Assembly (NCBI GenBank): GCA_947624405.1
Contig: CANQKB010000046.1
Location: 1 to 10,736, forward strand
DNA from: an uncultured Clostridia bacterium
Lineage (GTDB): Bacteria > Bacillota > Clostridia > TANB77 > CAG-508
DNA length: 10,736 bases
Direction of reading: 5' to 3'
Made by a program: the position numbers and the translations under genes. The notes under the pieces were generated by a model. The model had not been told where the DNA came from, made no database searches, and saw nothing but the letters and a program-made list of their open reading frames with translations. Positions 1 through 6,137 of the stretch are shown piece after piece. Each line of letters starts with the position of its first letter. Position 1 is the stretch's first letter.

Positions 1-566
1 GGGGGAAAAAGGATATTTTTAATTTTATAGATGATTCTAGAATAATAAGACCAGCCAATTATCCATGTGGAGTATGTGGAAAAGGATATGGTATTTATAC
101 ATGTAAAGATAAAAAAATAGCAGTAATAAATTTACTTGGAAGAACTGATATGAATGTACTTACAGAAAATCCATTTTTAACTGCAAAAAAAATATTAAAA
201 TCTTTAAAAGAAAAAGAAGTTGATATGATTTTTGTAGATTTTCATGCAGAAGCAACAGCGGAAAAGATTGCAATGGGATATTATTTAGATGGAGAAGTAA
301 CAGCAGTATTTGGGACACATACACATGTACAAACGGCAGATGAAAAAATATTAAAAAAAGGTACTGGATATATTACAGACATTGGAATGACAGGGCCAAA
401 AGATAGCGTTATTGGTATGAATATAGAAGCATCGTTAAAGAGATTCACAACATCACTTCCAGAAAAATATCAAGTTGCAGGAGGAGAAGCTATGTTAAAT
501 GGAGTAGTATTTGAAATAAATGACGAAAATTGTAAAATAAATAATATTAAAAGAATAAATCTGTAG
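1..566 (+). CDS. ymdB: YmdB-family cyclic-nucleotide phosphodiesterase, 3' part (5' end outside window)
   Basis: This is the C-terminal 187 residues of a YmdB/TIGR00282 calcineurin-like metallophosphoesterase. The reading frame is open from base 3, well upstream of the first in-frame ATG at 150, so that ATG is internal and not the start. Family members are about 260-265 residues, so roughly 75 N-terminal residues, with the first metal ligands, lie off the window. Visible signatures are RPANYP, the GRT motif, FVDFHAEATAEK and GTHTHVQTADE (whose histidines are metal ligands in the family), and DIGMTGP. In Bacillus subtilis YmdB hydrolyses cyclic nucleotides, influences the switch between biofilm and motility, and is encoded between rny (RNase Y) and spoVS. 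The spoVS neighbour is present here, so rny is predicted just outside the left edge. No terminator is seen after the stop, so read-through into spoVS is possible. Family assignment is secure. Confidence 0.95.
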   Translation, partial: GKKDIFNFIDDSRIIRPANYPCGVCGKGYGIYTCKDKKIAVINLLGRTDMNVLTENPFLTAKKILKSLKEKEVDMIFVDFHAEATAEKIAMGYYLDGEVTAVFGTHTHVQTADEKILKKGTGYITDIGMTGPKDSVIGMNIEASLKRFTTSLPEKYQVAGGEAMLNGVVFEINDENCKINNIKRINL

Positions 567-570
567 AATA

Positions 571-577
571 TGTCGAA
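571..577 (+). promoter_or_regulatory. candidate Spo0A box (TGTCGAA)
   Basis: TGTCGAA is an exact match to the consensus 0A box bound by the sporulation master regulator Spo0A. It lies 5 nt after the ymdB stop and about 50 nt upstream of the -35 element proposed for spoVS. A 7-mer can occur by chance in AT-rich DNA. The support is its intergenic position before a sporulation gene. No second perfect box was seen nearby. Confidence 0.45.
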
Positions 578-601
578 AAAAGGTAAAAATTGCGATGAAA
601 T

Positions 602-654
602 CTTCCAAAAACTTCCAAAAAAGACTAGACATTATTGCGTAAATATAATATAAA
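602..654 (+). promoter_or_regulatory. candidate spoVS promoter with upstream 10-bp tandem repeat
   Basis: TAGACA (626-631) and TATAAA (649-654) are separated by 17 bp, each matching 5 of 6 positions of the vegetative sigma-A -35 and -10 consensus. Immediately upstream, CTTCCAAAAA occurs twice in tandem (602-611, 612-621), a one-helical-turn spacing that could be a regulator site or a curved A-tract upstream element. In Bacillus spoVS depends on sigma-H, but I could not find a correctly spaced sigma-H pair here. The function is inferred from sequence only. Confidence 0.5.
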
Positions 655-702
655 TATAGTTGTTCAAATGAAACAAAATATTAATTATAGGAGGCACAAA
701 CA

Positions 703-966
703 ATGGAAGTTTTAAAAATCTCATCAAAGTCAAATCCAAATTCAGTAGCAGGAGCTATAGCTGGTTTGGTAAAAGAAAGTAACAAAGCAGAAATGCAAGC
801 AATTGGAGCAGGGGCATTAAATCAAGCGATTAAGGCGGTAGCAATAGCAAGAGGATTTGTTGCACCGTCAGGAGTAGACCTAGTATGTGTACCAGCATTT
901 GCTGAGGTCGAAGTTGAGGGAGAAGATAGGACTGGAATAAAAATTCTTGTTGAATCGAGAATTTAG
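703..966 (+). CDS. spoVS: stage V sporulation protein S
   Basis: This 87-residue protein is nearly identical in length (86 in B. subtilis) and very close in sequence to SpoVS. It shows the hallmark stretches SNPNSVAGAIAGL, QAIGAGALNQAIKAVAIARG and FVAPSGVDLVCVPAF. SpoVS is a small Alba-like protein, probably nucleic-acid binding. In Bacillus its loss affects septation and the progress of sporulation (spore coat and cortex stage). The start is fixed by GGAGG at 690-694 with 8-nt spacing to the ATG. It has its own likely promoter upstream and an intrinsic terminator downstream, and follows ymdB as in Bacillus, so it is probably made both alone and as read-through. Nothing in the coding sequence looks damaged. 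Confidence 0.97.
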   Translation: MEVLKISSKSNPNSVAGAIAGLVKESNKAEMQAIGAGALNQAIKAVAIARGFVAPSGVDLVCVPAFAEVEVEGEDRTGIKILVESRI

Positions 967-977
967 ATAATGATTTG

Positions 978-1009
978 AAGGGGTAGCAAAATTAGCTATC
1001 TCTTTTTTG
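978..1009 (+). terminator. intrinsic terminator after spoVS
   Basis: The arm AGGGGTAGC pairs with GCTATCTCT (nine pairs including two G-U), around an AAAATTA loop. The run of six T at 1003-1008 follows directly. It starts about 12 nt after the spoVS stop and separates spoVS from the mobile-like element and dapA. Confidence 0.85.
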
Positions 1010-1034
1010 TATAAGAAAATTGCTTAACTGTTAC

Positions 1035-1245
1035 GTTACAGTTCACACCCTAACTAGCTAAGCGTGGAGGAATGTTTTAAAAATCGAAGTGAGTTCGACT
1101 AACTCGTTTACTTGCTTGTATTGTTTCAAATTCGTATCTGTATTTTAACAATCCAATTTATCTTAAACGCCTTGGAGAACGCAACGCCGCATTTTTAAAA
1201 TCATTTCCTCAGGTAGCTTAGCGAAAATCGGCTGTGAATTGTAAC
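1035..1245 (+). mobile_element. MITE-like 211-bp palindromic element, copy 1, with 8-bp target duplication
   Basis: The element begins GTTACAGTTCACA and ends TGTGAATTGTAAC, which are inverted repeats with one mismatch. The inverted homology continues inward: GCTAAGC pairs with GCTTAGC, GAGGAATG with CATTTCCTC, and TTTTAAAAAT with ATTTTTAAAA, so most of the sequence folds into one long imperfect hairpin. A small internal hairpin, TCGAA-GTGAG-TTCGA, lies at 1083-1097. The flanks carry a perfect 8-bp direct repeat, ACTGTTAC, at 1027-1034 and 1246-1253, as left by transposition. There is no transposase or convincing ORF inside, so it would be a non-autonomous element (MITE). A second copy of exactly the same length lies at 2352-2562. 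Being also a strong RNA fold, it could act in transcripts, but no function is shown. The family name is unknown to me. Confidence 0.75.
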
Positions 1246-1283
1246 ACTGTTACCTTATTATATAATAAAAAAGAAAAATTCAC

Positions 1284-1312
1284 TTGAAAATATCAAACTA
1301 CTAGCATATAAT
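1284..1312 (+). promoter_or_regulatory. sigma-A-type promoter of dapA
   Basis: TTGAAA (1284-1289) and TATAAT (1307-1312) are separated by exactly 17 bp, close to the ideal vegetative promoter. It lies about 80 nt before the dapA start and outside the MITE-like copy, so dapA expression does not need the element. No riboswitch (for example a lysine riboswitch) fits in the short leader. Confidence 0.75.
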
Positions 1313-1392
1313 GTAACAAAGGAAATATATAATTATATAATCCAAAAAAAATAAATTATTTCAAAAAAAATTTTTTTGAAGAAGGAGGAAAA

Positions 1393-2277
1393 ATGAAAAC
1401 TCCAATTTTTTACGGCTGTGGAACAGCTATAGCAACACCCTTTACAGAGGAAGGGATAAACTTTGATGAATTTGGAAAACTCATCGAAGAACAAATTAAA
1501 GAAGGGATAGATGCAATTATTGTTTGTGGTACAACAGGTGAATCTTCTACAATGACTATGAAAGAAAAGCAAGATGCAATTAAATTTGCAGTGGATACTG
1601 CGAAAGGAAGAATAAAAGTCATTGCAGGTACAGGAGGAAATAATACTCAAACTTCAATTGAAATGTCAAAATATGCAGAAAGTGTAGGAGCAGATGGACT
1701 ATTGCTTGTTACCCCATATTACAATAAATGTACACAAGCAGGACTTGTTAAACATTATGAAACCATTGCAAAATCCGTATCTATACCTATTATTGTGTAT
1801 AGTGTTAAATCAAGAACTGGTGTAAATATAGAGCCTAGTACTTGTTTAGAACTATCAAAAATACCAAATATAGTTGCAATAAAAGAGGCAAGTGGTGATT
1901 TATCTCAGATTGCAAAAATTGCAAACCTATGTGGAAATGATTTATACATTTATAGTGGAAATGATGATCAGGTTTTACCAATACTTTCACTAGGTGGAAT
2001 TGGTGTGATTTCGGTATTGTCAAATGTAGCACCAAAAAGAACTACAAAAATGGTACATGACTTCTTAGATGGAAGAATAGAAGAAGCAAGAAAAGCACAA
2101 ATTGAATTTATACCATTGATTTCAGCGTTGTTTGCAGAAGTTAATCCAATACCTGTAAAAATGGCACTTAATATAATGGGATATGATTTTGGAATTCCAA
2201 GATTACCACTTACTGAATGTACGGATAAAACTAAGGTTTTACTGACAAATGAAATGAAAAAATTAAATATTATTTAA
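1393..2277 (+). CDS. dapA: 4-hydroxy-tetrahydrodipicolinate synthase
   Basis: This 294-residue protein has the usual length of DapA, the TIM-barrel aldolase that condenses pyruvate with aspartate-4-semialdehyde in the first step committed to diaminopimelate and lysine. Visible residues are GTTGE (46-50, pyruvate and semialdehyde contacts), YYNK (109-112), the catalytic-triad tyrosine Y136, substrate-binding R141 and the Schiff-base lysine K164 in VAIKEASGD. Two family positions are unusual. The segment after the catalytic tyrosine reads YSVKSRTG instead of the common YNVPSRTG, and NKCTQ stands for NKPTQ. Catalytic residues are intact, but a related aldolase specificity (N-acetylneuraminate lyase-type superfamily) cannot be fully excluded. 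The SD GGAGG sits only 4 nt from the ATG. The gene is monocistronic, with its own promoter and terminator, and is bracketed by two copies of a 211-bp repeat. Confidence 0.9.
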   Translation: MKTPIFYGCGTAIATPFTEEGINFDEFGKLIEEQIKEGIDAIIVCGTTGESSTMTMKEKQDAIKFAVDTAKGRIKVIAGTGGNNTQTSIEMSKYAESVGADGLLLVTPYYNKCTQAGLVKHYETIAKSVSIPIIVYSVKSRTGVNIEPSTCLELSKIPNIVAIKEASGDLSQIAKIANLCGNDLYIYSGNDDQVLPILSLGGIGVISVLSNVAPKRTTKMVHDFLDGRIEEARKAQIEFIPLISALFAEVNPIPVKMALNIMGYDFGIPRLPLTECTDKTKVLLTNEMKKLNII

Positions 2278-2282
2278 ATTAT

Positions 2283-2318
2283 AAAGGACTGTAATAATTT
2301 TAGATTATTACAGTCTTT
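2283..2318 (+). terminator. hairpin terminator after dapA
   Basis: GACTGTAATAA (2287-2297) and TTATTACAGTC (2305-2315) form a perfect 11-bp stem with a 7-nt loop. The T tract after it is short (CTTTAA), so termination may be less efficient than at the spoVS terminator, although the stem is strong. It begins a few nucleotides after the dapA stop. Confidence 0.7.
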
Positions 2319-2351
2319 AAAATTAATTATATAAAAATTACTGAAATGTTA

Positions 2352-2562
2352 GTTATTATTTATAGTATAACTAGCTAAGCGTGGAGGAATGTTTTAAAAA
2401 TCGAAGTGAGTTCGACCCACGAATTTTTCTGCTTGCACAGTTTCAAATTCGTATTTATCATTTAACAGCCCAAAATAGCTTAAACGCCTTGGAGAACGCA
2501 ACGCCGCATTTTTAAAATCATTTCCTCAGGTAGCTTAGCGAAAATTGGCTGTGAATTGTAAC
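2352..2562 (+). mobile_element. MITE-like 211-bp palindromic element, copy 2 (decayed left end)
   Basis: This copy aligns without net gaps to copy 1 at a constant offset of 1317 bp, in the same orientation. Copy-1 bases 1051-1099 are identical to 2368-2416, and 1162-1245 match 2479-2562 with one difference. The central part between these blocks is much more divergent, and the outermost left end is degraded (GTTATTATTTATAG against GTTACAGTTCACAC). The putative target duplication is also imperfect: AAATGTTA on the left and AACTATTA on the right, 6 of 8 matching. This copy therefore looks older than copy 1. Here CGAATTT and AAATTCG in the centre can form an extra 7-bp stem that copy 1 lacks. It has no ORF of its own. 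Confidence 0.7.
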
Positions 2563-2601
2563 AACTATTACTAAAAAAATTAAAAAAAATGTAAATTTTT
2601 G

Positions 2602-2630
2602 TTTACTTTTATCAAAAGATAATATAAAAT
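2602..2630 (+). promoter_or_regulatory. candidate promoter of the glycosyltransferase gene
   Basis: TTTACT (2602-2607) and TAAAAT (2625-2630) are separated by 17 bp, with 4 of 6 and 5 of 6 matches to sigma-A consensus. They lie about 40 nt before the start codon. An overlapping alternative is TTGTTT (2599-2604) with TATAAA (2623-2628) at 18 bp. The region is very AT-rich, so chance matches are likely. Confidence 0.45.
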
Positions 2631-2671
2631 ATAAATGAAAAAACTAAAGAAATAGAAAGGAGCTTTTGCTC

Positions 2672-3952
2672 ATGAAAATTTTAATGCTTACGTGGGAATA
2701 TCCACCTAGGATAGTAGGAGGAATATCAAAGGTTGTATATGATTTATCAGGAAGATTAATAAAAGATGGACATGAAGTAACAGTAATAACATATAGAGAG
2801 GGGAATGCACCATATTTTCAAGTAGATAAAGGAGTAAAAGTATATAGAGTAGATAACTATATGATAAACTCAAACAACTTTATAGATTGGATATTACAGT
2901 TAAATTTCAAAATGATAGCAAAAGCAGCAGAGATAATAAGTAAGGAAGGAAAATTTGATGTTGTACATGCACATGATTGGTTAGTTGCAAATGCAGCAAA
3001 AGCATTGAAAGATGCATATAACATTCCAATGTGTGCAACAATACATGCAACAGAAAGTGGTAGAAATAGTGGTATACACGATGATACACAAAGATACATA
3101 AATGATACAGAATGGATGTTAACATATGAAGCAACAGAAGTAATTGTAAACAGCAATTATATGAAATGCGAAATGCAAAGACTTTTTGGACTTCCATTTG
3201 AGAAAGTAAGTGTAATACCAAATGGTATAAACATGAACATGTATAATGGAATTGAAAAAGATTACGATTTTAGAAGAAAATTTGCTGCAGATAATGAGAA
3301 AATAATTATGTATGCGGGAAGATTGGTTTATGAAAAAGGTGTTCAAAATTTAATTAGTGCTGCACCAAAAATACTTTCTGGGTATAATGATACTAAATTT
3401 GTAATTGCCGGAAAAGGTGGAATGATGGACGAGCTAAGGGCACAAGTAGATTATTTAGGAATACAAAATAAAGTATATTTTACAGGTCAACTTGGTTATA
3501 AAGATTTGTGTAAAATGTATAAAACAGCAGATGTTGCAGTATTCCCAAGCACATATGAACCATTTGGAGTAGTTGCGATAGAAGCAATGTATGCAGGAAT
3601 ACCAACAGTAGTTTCTGATGTTGGTGGTTTAGATGAAATAGTAAGTCATGGAGTAGATGGAATGAAAGCATATGCTGGTAATGCAAATTCAATAGCTGAT
3701 TCTGTTTTAGCAGTGCTTTATGATCATAGATTAGCGGATAATATTGCAAAAAATGCAAAAGCTAAGATTAAAGCAAAATATAATTGGAATAAAATTGCTC
3801 AAGATACCCATTTTGTATATCAAAAGGCTATATGTCAAACTATGGCAGAAAAACAAAAGCATCAACTCGAACAAGAAAAGGCAGGACGTACCAAAAAGGC
3901 AAGAACAAAAGGAATGTTACTTGCATTTCGTGGTCGCGAAGCACTTGCATAA
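2672..3952 (+). CDS. GT4-family glycosyltransferase (glycogen synthase-like)
   Basis: This 426-residue protein has the GT-B fold signatures of family GT4. They are the N-terminal WEYPPRIVGGISK glycine loop (residues 8-20), HAHDW (99-103), YAGRLVYEKG at the start of the C-terminal donor domain (204-213), and the E-x7-E motif with E286 and E294 in STYEPFGVVAIEA. The N-terminal WEYPP and HAHDW patterns resemble starch/glycogen synthase-like GT4 enzymes, so a nucleotide-sugar retaining transferase acting on a glucan or a cell-surface glycan is likely. The acceptor cannot be read from sequence. About 40 C-terminal residues after the domain are rich in lysine and arginine and look like an extra tail. 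There is no signal peptide. The ATG at 2672 is preferred because AAAGGAG (2656-2662) is 9 nt upstream; an in-frame TTG at 2666 would be only 3 nt from that site. The YlbF gene follows after 67 nt. Confidence 0.85.
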   Translation: MKILMLTWEYPPRIVGGISKVVYDLSGRLIKDGHEVTVITYREGNAPYFQVDKGVKVYRVDNYMINSNNFIDWILQLNFKMIAKAAEIISKEGKFDVVHAHDWLVANAAKALKDAYNIPMCATIHATESGRNSGIHDDTQRYINDTEWMLTYEATEVIVNSNYMKCEMQRLFGLPFEKVSVIPNGINMNMYNGIEKDYDFRRKFAADNEKIIMYAGRLVYEKGVQNLISAAPKILSGYNDTKFVIAGKGGMMDELRAQVDYLGIQNKVYFTGQLGYKDLCKMYKTADVAVFPSTYEPFGVVAIEAMYAGIPTVVSDVGGLDEIVSHGVDGMKAYAGNANSIADSVLAVLYDHRLADNIAKNAKAKIKAKYNWNKIAQDTHFVYQKAICQTMAEKQKHQLEQEKAGRTKKARTKGMLLAFRGREALA

Positions 3953-3971
3953 ATATGAGTTTCAAATTTCT

Positions 3972-3994
3972 ATTGTTTTATATCCTAAAACAAT
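3972..3994. repeat. perfect 9-bp inverted repeat before the YlbF gene
   Basis: ATTGTTTTA and TAAAACAAT form a perfect 9-bp stem with a TATCC loop, in the gap between the glycosyltransferase stop and the YlbF-family start. It lacks a downstream T tract, so it is not a standard terminator on either strand. It could be an operator or an mRNA hairpin. It is nearly all A-T pairs, so the fold is weak. Confidence 0.45.
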
Positions 3995-4019
3995 AAAGAA
4001 AAGATAGGGAGGAAGTATA

Positions 4020-4355
4020 ATGAATGTCTATGATACAGCAAATCGTTTAGCAAGCGAATTAAGACAATCTAAAGAATATTTAGACTACAAAAGAATAAAA
4101 CAAGAATTAGACCAAAATCAGGAAGTAAAGGAAAAAATAAGGGAATTTGAAGAAAAAAGATATGCAGTACAACTAGAAGCTTTAAAAGGTGAAGAACAAG
4201 AAAAAATAAAATTAGAAGAAATGCAAAAAATATATATGGATTTAATGAATAATGAACTCGCAAAATCATATTTTGATATTGAACTGAAATTTAATGTGTT
4301 ACTTGCAGATGTAAATAAAATAATTGCGGAATCAGTCCAGGATGTTATACAATAA
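4020..4355 (+). CDS. YlbF/YmcA-family protein
   Basis: This 111-residue, highly charged, all-helical protein belongs to the YlbF/YmcA (Com_YlbF) family. The typical start MNVYDTANRLASELRQSKEY precedes a long coiled-coil-like helix rich in E and K and a C-terminal helix ending in DVNKIIAESVQDVI. In B. subtilis YlbF, YmcA and YaaT form a complex that assists RNase Y in mRNA maturation and is needed for competence, biofilm formation and efficient sporulation. Which paralogue this is cannot be decided by eye. GGGAGG (4007-4012) lies 7 nt before the ATG. It may be cotranscribed with the glycosyltransferase upstream. The ymdB gene earlier in the window normally neighbours rny, so a functional link with RNase Y is plausible but inferred. 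Confidence 0.8.
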   Translation: MNVYDTANRLASELRQSKEYLDYKRIKQELDQNQEVKEKIREFEEKRYAVQLEALKGEEQEKIKLEEMQKIYMDLMNNELAKSYFDIELKFNVLLADVNKIIAESVQDVIQ

Positions 4356-4395
4356 AAAAAGTCCCTCAGGAGAGAAAGCAAACTTTTCTGAGGGA
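4354..4395 (-). terminator. hairpin with poly-U only on the minus strand
   Basis: TCCCTCAG (4362-4369) pairs with CTGAGGGA (4388-4395), an 8-bp stem, and AAAG/CTTT can pair inside it. On the minus strand it is followed by ACTTTTTTTA, a typical intrinsic terminator. On the plus strand the stem is followed by TATTAAATG with no T run, so it should stop plus-strand transcripts poorly. The A tract overlaps the YlbF-gene stop codon. No minus-strand gene is visible that would use it. Confidence 0.55.
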
Positions 4396-4451
4396 TATTA
4401 AATGTACAAAAGGAAAATTAAATTGTGCCTTAGGAAGGAATGGGATAAAAA

Positions 4452-6137
4452 ATGAGCAAGAGATGGCAATTTGTACAAAATGATGTTAAAAGGGCAAAAG
4501 AAATAGCAGATAAATTTAGTATAAGTATGATAACAGCTCAGATTATAGCTAATAAAGGTTTGAATGATGAACAAATAGGAATATTTTTAGAACCTACAAG
4601 AAATGATTTTTATGATCCATTTTTATTACCAGATATGGAAAAAGCAATTTCAAGAATAATAGAAGCAATAGATAAAAAGGAAAAAATAGTTATTTTTGGA
4701 GATTATGATGTTGATGGAATAACAAGTACCACAGTACTAAAGAAATTTTTAGAAGAAAGAGGAATGGAAGTAGGATATCGCATTCCTAACAGACTAAAAG
4801 AAGGATATGGATTAAATTCTCCTGCAATTAAAGAAATTGTAGATAGTGGAGCAACTCTTATGATAACAGTTGATTGTGGGATTTCAGGGATAGATGAAGT
4901 TGAATATGCAAATTCATTGAAAATAGATACAATAGTTACTGATCATCATGAACCTTTGGAAATTTTACCAAAAGCAATAGCTGTTGTTGATCCTAAAATT
5001 GCAGATAGTAAATATCCATTTAGAGAACTTGCAGGTGTTGGTGTAGTTTTTAAATTAATTCAAGCAATATCAATAAAACTAAATTTAGATGCAAAGGAGT
5101 ATTTAAAATATCTTGATTTAGTAGCACTTGGTACAATTTCTGATATAGTTCCATTAGTTGATGAAAATAGGGTAATTACAAAGCTTGGTTTAAAATTAAT
5201 TGTAGCACAGAAAAATTTAGGATTAAAATGCTTAATAGAATCGTGTGGATTTAAAAAAATTAATTCTGGTGTAGTTTCATATGGAATAGCTCCAAGAGTA
5301 AATGCATGTGGGAGAATGGGAGCAGCAGAAAATGCACTTAATCTTTTTTTAACAGATGATTTTGAAAAAATACAAGAACTTACAAATAGATTAAATGAGT
5401 ATAATGTGAAAAGACAAACAACAGAAAAACAAATACTTGAAAATGCTATAGAACAAATTGAACAAAATAAGGATGAATACAAAAATATTATAATCCTTTC
5501 TAATACAGGATGGCATCATGGAGTAATTGGCATCGTTTCATCTAAAATAACTGATATGTATTTAAAACCAAGTATTTTATTATGTGAAGAAGATGGAATG
5601 TGTAAAGGTTCTGGAAGAAGTGTATCTGGACTTGATCTTCATGAGGCATTGGTAAATGTTAGTAAACACCTTGAAAAATATGGTGGGCATGCAATGGCAG
5701 TTGGAGTATGTTTGAAAAAGGAAAATTTAGAAGCTTTCAGGCATGATATGAATGATTATATAGAAAGCTTGAATATACAAGAAATAAAACCAGTTTTGAA
5801 CATTGATATGGAGATAAGTGCAAAGGAACTTACACCACAAATTATAAAGGAACTTGAAAAGTTAGAACCATTTGGAGAGGCAAATGAAACACCATTATTT
5901 TTATTAAGAAATGTAAAGATTGAGTCAATAAGGACAGTGACTGATGGAAAACATTTGAAGCTTAGAATACAAGATGAGAATGCTTTAATTGATGCAATAG
6001 GATTTAATTTGGGAGATTTGGCTGGATTTTATAAGCTTGGCGATAAGGTTGATGTTGTTGGTAATCTCGAGATTAATGCTTTTAATGGATTTGAAAATAT
6101 GCAGATTAATATAAAGGATATCTCCAAATCCTTGTAA
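4452..6137 (+). CDS. recJ: single-stranded-DNA-specific exonuclease RecJ
   Basis: This 561-residue DHH/DHHA1-family protein is a 5'-3' single-strand DNA exonuclease acting in recombination and repair (RecF pathway, mismatch and base excision repair). The catalytic motifs are complete: FGDYDVDG (82-89), VDCGIS (140-145), TDHHE (163-167), ALGTISDIVPL (225-235), PRVNACGRMG (281-290) and the DHHA1 motifs WHHGVIG (354-360), GSGRS (386-390) and GGHAMAVG (411-418). The C-terminal OB-like domain follows. The length is close to the E. coli enzyme (577). It lacks the long C-terminal extension of B. subtilis RecJ (786), so it is a compact form and not a truncation. The likely SD, AGGAAGGA (4432-4439), is 12 nt from the ATG, a little far. 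In Bacillus recJ is followed by apt and relA; here apt is absent and a tandem repeat fills the gap before rel. Confidence 0.95.
   Translation: MSKRWQFVQNDVKRAKEIADKFSISMITAQIIANKGLNDEQIGIFLEPTRNDFYDPFLLPDMEKAISRIIEAIDKKEKIVIFGDYDVDGITSTTVLKKFLEERGMEVGYRIPNRLKEGYGLNSPAIKEIVDSGATLMITVDCGISGIDEVEYANSLKIDTIVTDHHEPLEILPKAIAVVDPKIADSKYPFRELAGVGVVFKLIQAISIKLNLDAKEYLKYLDLVALGTISDIVPLVDENRVITKLGLKLIVAQKNLGLKCLIESCGFKKINSGVVSYGIAPRVNACGRMGAAENALNLFLTDDFEKIQELTNRLNEYNVKRQTTEKQILENAIEQIEQNKDEYKNIIILSNTGWHHGVIGIVSSKITDMYLKPSILLCEEDGMCKGSGRSVSGLDLHEALVNVSKHLEKYGGHAMAVGVCLKKENLEAFRHDMNDYIESLNIQEIKPVLNIDMEISAKELTPQIIKELEKLEPFGEANETPLFLLRNVKIESIRTVTDGKHLKLRIQDENALIDAIGFNLGDLAGFYKLGDKVDVVGNLEINAFNGFENMQINIKDISKSL

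Noticed and set aside
579..602. sigma-H promoter before spoVS (AAAGGTAAA with GATGAAATC)
   Set aside because: Only 6 bp separate the two parts, far too few for sigma-H.
1165..1206. 13-codon minus-strand ORF conserved in both MITE-like copies
   Set aside because: The surrounding non-coding sequence is just as conserved, the codon choice gives no coding signal, and the start is not properly spaced from a ribosome binding site.
2666..2671. Upstream TTG start for the glycosyltransferase
   Set aside because: It is only 3 nt from the AAAGGAG site. The ATG at 2672 has normal spacing, and the protein start MKILMLTWEYPP fits the family.
5060..5482. 140-codon minus-strand ORF inside recJ, and similar minus-strand ORFs within the other genes
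   Set aside because: Antisense shadows of well-supported plus-strand genes; composition rich in S, F and C or in L and H as expected from AT-rich reverse frames, without ribosome binding sites.
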